DNA of 17,945 bases from DATAWZ01 sp036266975 (GTDB lineage: Bacteria > Actinomycetota > Thermoleophilia > Solirubrobacterales > Solirubrobacteraceae). Positions 13,283 through 17,945 of this stretch are shown here, piece after piece. Where the stretch lies: the NCBI GenBank assembly GCA_036266975.1, contig DATAWZ010000208.1, positions 1 through 17,945 of the forward strand. The letters run 5' to 3'. Position numbers and translations under genes: made by a program. How positions within the stretch are numbered: position 1 is the stretch's first letter; each line of letters begins with the position of its first letter. The notes under the pieces were generated by a model, which ran no database searches, was not told where the DNA came from, and saw nothing but the letters and a program-made list of their open reading frames with translations.

Positions 13283-14140
13283 TCAGCGCCCCGAGGCGCG
13301 TGCCGCGTACACCCCGCGCTCGGCCTGGGCCTGGAGCTCCTCGGCCAGCCCCCCGCCGGCCGGGCAGCGCGCCACCCCCACGACGGCCCGCAGCGCCACG
13401 CCGCGGTGCTCGGCGCCCGCCGGGGCGGCGGCGGCGAGCCGCTCGGCGAGCGTGCCCGCGGCCTCCTCGTCGGTCTCCGGCGCGATCAGCCAGTAGCGGC
13501 CCGGCGCTTCGCGCAGCAGCGCATCGCCCGGTCCGAGCATCGGGCCGAGCGCCCCCTCGAACGTGCGCACGGCGGCGCTCACGTCGTCGTCGATCTCCGC
13601 GCGGCGCAGGCGATCGATGCCGTCGAGCTCGACGAGCAGGACCGAGAACGGTCGCCCGTCCTGCGCGAAGCGCTCCAGGCGCCGCTGGATCTCCGCCGTC
13701 CAGGACGGGGTCCTCCGATCGCGGGCGTCGATCGTGTGCAGCGGCCCGTCGCGCTCGAGCTCGGCGACCAGGGGGTCGATCTGCTCGCTCGCGAGCGCGG
13801 CGCTGGCGAGTCGCACGCAGACGTGGGCGAGGCGATCGCACAGGTCGCCGACCGTCCGCGCGTCGGCGCCGCCCAGGTGCTCCTGCAGCGCCCCCCACAG
13901 CGCGCCGCGCAGCGCCTCGGCCGCAGCCAACGCCCCGGCGGGCCCGGAGAGCCCAGCATCCTGGAGCGTGCGCGCGGCGAGCGGGCGCAGCTCGCCGCCG
14001 GCGCTCAGCCGAGCCAGATCGGAGTCCGAGCCCAGCGCGCGCATCGTGGCCGCGCACAGCATCGGCGCGTCGACCGCGAGCTGGGCGAACGGCACCCCGG
14101 CGGTGGCCTGCAGCGGCGCGGCCGACAGCAGCGCGATCAA
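13283..14140 (-). CDS. Degenerate GGDEF-domain protein, start uncertain
   Basis: 285 residues from the TTG used here. An alpha-helical N-terminal region of about 130 residues is followed by a GGDEF-fold domain: FSVLLVELDGIDRLRRAE matches the LDxDxFK block and APGRYWLIAPETDEEAAGTLAERL matches the GGDEF-AVLLP block. The signature itself is PGRYW and the first metal-binding Asp is Glu, so it cannot be a cyclase; it may bind GTP or a partner, or be structural. The frame is open upstream to a TGA at 14249-14251. The extra codons read HPIVDELAGQGEELARRW, which looks genuinely coding, yet no ATG or GTG occurs there; CTG at 14236 is the best upstream candidate. It diverges from moeA and probably forms an operon with the 71-residue membrane protein. 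It also faces the active GGDEF-EAL gene. Confidence 0.75.
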   Translation of the reverse strand: MIALLSAAPLQATAGVPFAQLAVDAPMLCAATMRALGSDSDLARLSAGGELRPLAARTLQDAGLSGPAGALAAAEALRGALWGALQEHLGGADARTVGDLCDRLAHVCVRLASAALASEQIDPLVAELERDGPLHTIDARDRRTPSWTAEIQRRLERFAQDGRPFSVLLVELDGIDRLRRAEIDDDVSAAVRTFEGALGPMLGPGDALLREAPGRYWLIAPETDEEAAGTLAERLAAAAPAGAEHRGVALRAVVGVARCPAGGGLAEELQAQAERGVYAARASGR

Positions 14141-14292
14141 CCAGCGGCGCGCGAGCTCCTCGCCTTGGCCGGCGAGCTCGTCGACGATCGGGTGCGGCGC
14201 CGGGCGCGGCGCGCGGTGGGTGTGCGGCTCGAGCAGGCACCGTTGGTATCAGCCCGACCGGACGCGACCGCGCGAGCCGCGATGATGTGGGG

Positions 14293-15489
14293 ATGGATGG
14301 CAGCCCGCTCGGGATCGCGCAGGCCCGCGAGGTTGTGCTCGCCGCGTGCCGGCCGCTCGGCACCGAGGAGGTGCCGGTGACCGACGCGCTCGGGCGTGTG
14401 CTCGCCGAGCCGGTGATCGCCGCCGCCGACGTCCCGCCCTTCGCCAGCAGCGCGATGGACGGCTACGCCGTGCTCGCCGGCCCGGCCGGACGCGTGGTGC
14501 GCGTCGTGGGCGAGTCGCGCGCCGGCACGCCGGCCGAGCGCGGACCGGGCGAGGGCGAGGCGGTGGCCATCTCGACCGGCGCCGTGGTGCCGCCGGGAGC
14601 AGAGGCCGTCGTCCCCCTAGAGGTCACCGAGCGCGACGGCGACCGCGTCACGCTCACCGCTCCGGCCCGTCCGGGCGACCACGTGCGCGGCGCGGGCGAG
14701 GACCTGCGCGCGGGCGGGACCGTGCTCGAGCCCGGCCGGCGGCTGGGGCCCGCCGAGGTCGGCGTGGCGATCGGCGCCGGGCGCGCGTCGCTGCGCTGCG
14801 CCCGCCGGCCGCGGGTCGCGGTGCTGTGCACCGGCGATGAGCTGCGCGCGCCCGGCGAGCCGCTCGGCGCCGGGCAGATCCACAACACCAATGCCTATAC
14901 GCTCGCCGCGCTGGCGCTCGAGTCCGGCGCCGAGCTCGCGGCACCCCCCGGCCAGGTCCGCGACGAGCTTGGCGCCACGCGTGACGCGCTGGGGAGCGCC
15001 CTGGACCGCGCCGACGTGCTCGTGGTCTCCGGCGGGGTGTCGGTGGGCCCACACGACCACGTCAAGGGCGCGCTGGCCGAGCTCGGCGTGCAGGAGCGCT
15101 TCTGGCGCGTCGCGCTGCGCCCCGGCCGCCCCACCTGGTTCGGTGTGCGCGGTGACCGGCTCGTCTTCGGGCTGCCCGGCAACCCGGTCTCCGCGATGGT
15201 CACTTTCCTGCTCTTCGCGCGCCCGGCCCTCGCCGCGCTGCAGGGGGCATCGACCGCGGTGCCGGTGCGGCTGGCCACGATGACCGAGGCGATCCCGCGC
15301 AACGCGGGCCGCGACGAGGCGGTGCGGGTCGCGCTGCGCGAGCGCGACGGCGTGCTGCAGGCGACGCCCACCGGACCGCAGGGCTCACACCAGCTGACCT
15401 CGATGCTCGGCGCCGACGGCCTGGTGATCGTCGAGCGCGGCGAGGGCGAGCTGCCGGCGGGCGCCCCCGTCCGGGTCGAGATCCGCTGA
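14293..15489 (+). CDS. moeA: Molybdopterin molybdenumtransferase MoeA
   Basis: 398 residues, the usual MoeA length. It inserts molybdate into adenylylated molybdopterin in Mo-cofactor synthesis, in the cytosol. Domain III/IV signatures are all visible: PPFASSAMDGYAV (48-60), ISTGAVVPPGAEAVVP (93-108), VLCTGDELRAPGEPL (177-191), QIHNTNAY, VVSGGVSVGPHDHVK (244-258), and VFGLPGNPVSAMVTFL (291-306). The C-terminal beta-barrel IV runs from about 320. The Lys of the common PGKP motif is Arg (PGRPTWFG). ATG 14293 is preceded by GGGG; an in-frame GTG at 14287 is an alternative. No other Mo-cofactor gene is adjacent, so the pathway is presumably scattered. A hairpin at 15515-15540 may end its transcript. 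Confidence 0.95.
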   Translation: MDGSPLGIAQAREVVLAACRPLGTEEVPVTDALGRVLAEPVIAAADVPPFASSAMDGYAVLAGPAGRVVRVVGESRAGTPAERGPGEGEAVAISTGAVVPPGAEAVVPLEVTERDGDRVTLTAPARPGDHVRGAGEDLRAGGTVLEPGRRLGPAEVGVAIGAGRASLRCARRPRVAVLCTGDELRAPGEPLGAGQIHNTNAYTLAALALESGAELAAPPGQVRDELGATRDALGSALDRADVLVVSGGVSVGPHDHVKGALAELGVQERFWRVALRPGRPTWFGVRGDRLVFGLPGNPVSAMVTFLLFARPALAALQGASTAVPVRLATMTEAIPRNAGRDEAVRVALRERDGVLQATPTGPQGSHQLTSMLGADGLVIVERGEGELPAGAPVRVEIR

Positions 15490-15514
15490 GGGCGCGGTGA
15501 TCTGCGGCGCCGAG

Positions 15515-15540
15515 CGCGGCGTGGCGGGCGAGCCGCCGCG
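15515..15540 (+). terminator. Possible moeA terminator hairpin
   Basis: CGCGGCG (15515-15521) and CGCCGCG (15534-15540) form a perfect 7-bp stem with a 12-base loop, 26 bases after the moeA stop, followed by TCTT. The G/C-rich stem with a short pyrimidine run is a reasonable weak intrinsic terminator. Confidence 0.4.
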
Positions 15541-15615
15541 TCTTCAACACGGCGCCGCCCCTGCCGGCCAGGCTTCCGGGCACCCACGTCCCGGACCCCT
15601 CAACGAAAGCCGCCC

Positions 15616-15978
15616 ATGAACAACCCCGTACAGCGCACCGACTTCGTCTCGATCCCGGTCCAGGACATGGAGCAGGCGAAAGCCTTCTACCGCGATGTCG
15701 TCGGCCTGCAGAGCCGCGGCTGGCACGCCAACTGGCCCGAGATCGAAACCGGCAACGTCTCGCTCTACCTCATCGACCCGACCACGCTCGGCGCCGAGTT
15801 CGCGCCCCACTCCGCGCCGCTCGCGCTACGGGTGCCGAGCGTCCCCGACGCCGAGCGGGAGCTCGAGAGCCGAGGCGTGCGGTTCAGCGGCGAGCACGAC
15901 ACCGGCGTGTGCGGGATGGCCTTCCTCACCGACAGCGAGGGCAACTCGCTGATGCTTCACCGCCGCTACGCCCCGTGA
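15616..15978 (+). CDS. VOC-superfamily (glyoxalase/dioxygenase-like) protein
   Basis: 120 residues, the size of a single VOC module with two beta-alpha-beta-beta-beta repeats. The first repeat begins TDFVSIPVQDMEQAKAFYRDVVGL; the second ends in MAFLTDSEGNSLMLHRRY, matching the DPxGNxxxL block. Members use a metal centre for lyase, isomerase or dioxygenase chemistry, or simply bind ligands (resistance proteins). The usual first-strand His is Asp here, so the metal site, if any, differs. The substrate cannot be inferred and no pathway neighbours are present. The ATG at 15616 has only a loose purine stretch (GAAAG) upstream. Its TGA stop pairs with the stop of the convergent gene inside a hairpin. 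Confidence 0.85.
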   Translation: MNNPVQRTDFVSIPVQDMEQAKAFYRDVVGLQSRGWHANWPEIETGNVSLYLIDPTTLGAEFAPHSAPLALRVPSVPDAERELESRGVRFSGEHDTGVCGMAFLTDSEGNSLMLHRRYAP

Positions 15979-15990
15979 CGCTCAGCGGGG
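15971..15990. terminator. Bidirectional hairpin pairing two convergent stop codons
   Basis: CCCCG-TGA (15971-15978) pairs with TCA-g-CGGGG (15982-15990) around a CGC loop with one bulged G. The plus-strand TGA stop (15976-15978) and the minus-strand TGA stop (read from TCA, 15982-15984) are complementary partners in the stem. The genes are separated by only three bases, so this is the only place a shared terminator could sit. Confidence 0.5.
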
Positions 15991-16351
15991 ACCGGCCTTG
16001 ATCGACGCCTCCGCCGCCGTGACCATCGTCGACTGATACTTCGCCGCCGGGACGGTCAGGCTCGCGGCGATGATGTAGAGCACGCCCCTGACCATGTACT
16101 CGATCTGCGGCGGCGAGCACGAGCCGCCGCACAGCAGACCGTGGTACTGGGCCTGTGAGGCACCCGGGACGGTGACCGTCGTGAACCCCGGGTGGATCTT
16201 CCCGCCCCTGGTTCCGGAGAAGCTGGCCACGGAGCACGCGTCGGCCCCGCCGCAGTTCGGGACCGCGCCGACCTCGAGGCCCCAGCCGGCCCCCGACGGC
16301 CCTCCCTGCGAGCACGGCGGATCCGAGCAGGACCACTAGGCAACGTCTCAC
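15982..16351 (-). pseudogene. Frameshifted gene for a small secreted Cys-containing protein
   Basis: GTG at 16351 follows AGGGGGG with five-base spacing and opens MRRCLVVLLGSAVLAG, a clean signal peptide. That frame then becomes Arg/Gly-rich shadow sequence. One base over, the frame reads GGPSGAGWGLEVGAVPNCGG and continues to a TGA at 15982, with four Cys in two close pairs (PNCGGADAC, LLCGGSC) as expected for an exported domain. Total length is 370 bases, one more than a multiple of three. Removing one base in the GGGAGGG run (about 16298-16310) restores a protein of about 122 residues. So this is either a recent one-base insertion or a sequencing/assembly error. The family is not recognised. 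The next gene upstream shows the same kind of defect. Confidence 0.7.
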
Positions 16352-16407
16352 GACGACCCCCCTGGGACACGGTTGCGAGGGGCCAAGCCTATCCGCAGCG
16401 CGCGTCG

Positions 16408-16798
16408 TCAGGCGCCCTCGGTCAGATGCTCCTCGAGCTCGGCGCGGTCGAACCGGATCACGTTCTCCGCGACGCGGCCGTCGCGCATGCGGATGCGATC
16501 GATGCCGCTCATCTGGAACGGGCCGGCGGTCCCGGTCGCGTGCATGATCCAGCGGATGAACGTATGCTCGCCGTTCCTCGCGTGCTCGGCGACCTCCAGG
16601 CGCAGGTCGGGGATGAGGGCGATGACCTCGGCCCGGCGCGCCGCGTACTCCCCGCGGCCGTGCACGGTCTCGCCGCCGGGCCCAGTGGCCGACCACGCCG
16701 GGCGTGAGCATCGGCGGGACGAGCGCGGGGTCCGGTACGGCCCAGAAGCGCGCGAAGCCCTCGACGGACCAGGCGGCGGTCTGCGGTTGGACGGTCAT
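16408..16798 (-). pseudogene. Frameshifted SnoaL-like (NTF2-fold) polyketide-cyclase family gene
   Basis: ATG 16798 follows GAGAGGAG with seven-base spacing and reads SVEGFARFWAVPDPALVPPM, then LTPGVVGHW, a typical SnoaL-like N-terminus. After TGGGCCC the family continues in another frame: GGETVHGRGEYAARRAEVIA, LIPDLRLEVAEHARNGEHTF, IRWIMHATGTAGPFQMSGID, RIRMRDGRVAENVIRFD, ending at TGA 16408. The length of 391 is one more than a multiple of three. Deleting one base in the GGGCCC at 16678-16683 restores HWPGGETV and a complete protein of about 129 residues. These cone-shaped barrel proteins act as cyclases, hydrolases or limonene-epoxide-hydrolase relatives, or merely bind ligands; no substrate is suggested. 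Both ends are well conserved, so the break is recent or an artefact. Confidence 0.82.
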
Positions 16799-16930
16799 GG
16801 CTGGGCTCCTCTCGTGGCGATGGGCGATGGGAGCGCGAGCCTGTCAGCCCTCCGATGCGCTGTCGATTACCCGCCGGGTCGAGCGCCGGTTGAGCAGCGC
16901 TGAAGCCAGTCGAGCTAGCCTTCGCGAGAG

Positions 16931-17674
16931 ATGACGGTGGTGTGGATCGCGCTGGGGCTGCTCGCCGCATTCGCCGCGGGCGCTGCCGCGATGTACCTGT
17001 GGCTGCGCCGCGACCCGCGCCGCGCCGCGCCGGCGATGATCGACAACCTCTGCAACGACACCACCACCGACGATTCCGGCGCGGTCCGCTCGATCCAGTA
17101 CGCGGACCTCTACCTCCCGCTCAACACGCTCGACGATCTGTGGTCGCCGATGCACCTGGAGAAGCTCGCGCGGACCTATTGGCGCTTTCTCACTCGCGTC
17201 ACGCTCGGAGTGATTCGCGTCGTCTACACCGAGCGCGAGCGCTTCATCGTGCTGCTGTTCCCGGCGCTGAAGCTGCTCACCTTCCAGGCGCCTGAGTACG
17301 AGATGGACGGCCATCGCGGGGTCGTGCGCTGGCGCATCGAGCGAGGACTGCTCGTGGCCCGGCGTGGACGTGGCGGCCGGGGCTACCTGAAGATCGACAT
17401 GCGCCGGCTGGAGAGCGACCGTCCCGGCCTTGGGCGGCTGCGCATCGAGGTCGAGGTCGCCTACTTCTACCCGTCGATCGCGGCCGGGCTCGGGCGCTGG
17501 GTCTACAACGAGACCCAGTCGCGCATCCACGTGATCGTCACCTACGCCTTCCTGCGCTCGCTGGCCAAGCTCGACCTGCACGACTCGCGCGTGGGAAGCC
17601 TGACCAGCGAGCTCACCCCCGCCGACGTGCCCGACCCGCCCCCGGCCGCGGCCGAGCGCATCGCGCAGTCTTAG
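16931..17674 (+). CDS. Membrane-anchored protein of unknown family
   Basis: 247 residues. An N-terminal helix (residues 2-25, TVVWIALGLLAAFAAGAAAM) anchors the protein, followed by LRRDPRRAAP, consistent with a cytosolic body by the positive-inside rule. The body alternates strands and helices, with striking conserved-looking runs: NLCNDTTTDDSGAVRSIQYA, LYLPLNTLDDLWSPMHLEKL, EYEMDGHRGVVRWRIERGLL, IEVEVAYFYPSIAAGLGRWV, YNETQSRIHVIVTYAFLRSL. The C-terminus is Pro/Ala-rich. I do not recognise a family; an alpha/beta lipid-binding or SRPBCC-like fold is possible but unproven. ATG 16931 has only GAGAG directly before it, and TAGCCT (16916-16921) lies about 10 bases upstream, so a leaderless transcript is possible. 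It diverges from the SnoaL-like gene. Copy 2 of the palindromic element begins four bases after its stop. Confidence 0.75.
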   Translation: MTVVWIALGLLAAFAAGAAAMYLWLRRDPRRAAPAMIDNLCNDTTTDDSGAVRSIQYADLYLPLNTLDDLWSPMHLEKLARTYWRFLTRVTLGVIRVVYTERERFIVLLFPALKLLTFQAPEYEMDGHRGVVRWRIERGLLVARRGRGGRGYLKIDMRRLESDRPGLGRLRIEVEVAYFYPSIAAGLGRWVYNETQSRIHVIVTYAFLRSLAKLDLHDSRVGSLTSELTPADVPDPPPAAAERIAQS

Positions 17675-17677
17675 GGC

Positions 17678-17753
17678 CTAGTGGTGCCTCCGGTAAATCC
17701 GATCGTCGATTTGCAGCCGCGAAGCGGGAGCGGATTTACAGGAGGTGCCACTA
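17678..17753. repeat. Palindromic element, copy 2, with an extended inner stem
   Basis: Outer arms are CTAGTGGTGCCTCC (17678-17691) and GGAGGTGCCACTA (17741-17753). On the plus strand the opposed TG/TG dinucleotides form tandem wobbles, giving a continuous helix in RNA. After one G/A mismatch an inner 9-bp stem follows, GTAAATCCG (17693-17701) with CGGATTTAC (17731-17739). A short apical CCGC/GCGG hairpin lies in the 29-base interior. The minus-strand stop of the DUF302-like gene (17751-17753) is inside the right arm. The outer arms match the reverse complement of copy 1 at 2688-2720. Confidence 0.8.
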
Positions 17754-17945
17754 CGCGATCGCCGCGTCGGTGACGGCGTGGATTCCCATGAAGCGGCCCT
17801 CGAGCTCGTCGCCCAGGCCGTAGCGCCGGGCGAGCTCCTCGGGCGTGGCGTAGGTGAGCGTGGTCTGCTCGCCGTCGGCCCACACCAGGCCCTGCATCGG
17901 CATGTCGAGCGCGGCGAGCGGCGCAGCGACCATCACCGCCGTCCC
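17751..17945 (-). CDS. DUF302-like protein, N-terminus cut by window edge
   Basis: The last 64 codons are visible and the frame is open through the right edge. The sequence LDMPMQGLVWADGEQTTLTY followed by ATPEELARRYGL matches the DLPLxxLVWxD...VxVSYxxPxxLAxRxGL block at the end of DUF302 domains. DUF302 proteins are about 130-150 residues long, form dimers and have no established enzymatic role; some are fused to or neighbour redox and stress proteins. The TAG stop is formed by the right arm of the adjacent palindromic element. It converges on the 247-residue membrane-anchored protein. Only this C-terminal part can be judged. Confidence 0.7.
   Translation of the reverse strand, partial: GTAVMVAAPLAALDMPMQGLVWADGEQTTLTYATPEELARRYGLGDELEGRFMGIHAVTDAAIA

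Noticed and set aside
14366..14378. GAGGAGGTGCCGG as a third copy of the palindromic repeat arm
   Set aside because: It lies inside moeA coding sequence (EEVPV), matches only nine bases and has no facing arm nearby.
15926..16798. A single 290-codon gene spanning both frameshifted genes
   Set aside because: It joins the SnoaL N-terminus to Arg-rich shadow and then to a signal peptide in mid-protein. The two genes have separate ribosome sites and separate conserved C-termini in other frames.
1..17945. CRISPR arrays, tRNA/rRNA genes, insertion sequences, prophage genes
   Set aside because: No regularly spaced direct repeats, tRNA arms with CCA/T-loop patterns, rRNA blocks, transposase motifs or phage structural genes were seen on reading both strands.

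Overview
The window is very GC-rich, with near-saturated G/C third codon positions and frequent GTG starts. It has a short primary sigma factor, a paired Get3/ArsA-like ATPase operon of the mycobacterial BagA/BagB type, and a ydaO-class c-di-AMP riboswitch ahead of a cell-wall protein. Together these suggest a high-GC actinobacterium, most likely of the Thermoleophilia/Solirubrobacterales type. That placement is inferred from gene content and style, not from a marker-gene tree.

Layout. 1-2691: a partial ParA-type ATPase (minus) diverges from two overlapping ArsA/Get3-like ATPases (plus). 2688-4995 (minus): a GT-C membrane glycosyltransferase, a 94-residue membrane protein, the wreck of a PiT phosphate permease and a small basic protein. 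5078-9437 (minus): an Apea/HEPN-like protein, a Cys-rich HxlR regulator, a PilT-type ATPase and the primary sigma factor. 9618-13086 (plus): a small conserved-looking protein, then a promoter with a perfect palindrome in its spacer, a c-di-AMP riboswitch, an RlpA-like secreted protein, and a PAS-GGDEF-EAL protein. 13053-14236 (minus): a 71-residue CxxCxxC membrane protein and a catalytically dead GGDEF-like protein. 14293-15978 (plus): MoeA and a VOC protein. 15982-16798 (minus): two adjacent genes, a secreted protein and a SnoaL-like protein, each broken by what reads as one extra base. 16931-17945: a membrane-anchored protein of unknown family and a partial DUF302-like protein.

How it fits together. 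No single pathway spans the window. The most coherent theme is nucleotide second-messenger control next to the envelope: a c-di-AMP riboswitch before a peptidoglycan-associated protein, then a c-di-GMP synthesis/turnover protein and a dead cyclase-like paralogue. The most unusual non-coding signal is a palindromic element, TAGTGGTGCCTCC...GGAGGTGCCACTA. It occurs twice, at 2688-2720 and 17678-17753, in opposite orientation, each time between convergent genes. Its arms hold stop codons of the flanking genes. In each copy the arms pair fully, through tandem U.G/G.U wobbles, in only one of the two transcripts. At a third convergent junction (15971-15990) the two stop codons pair with each other inside a short hairpin.

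No tRNA, rRNA, CRISPR array, transposase or phage gene was recognised, and no gene-free stretch exceeds 300 bases.
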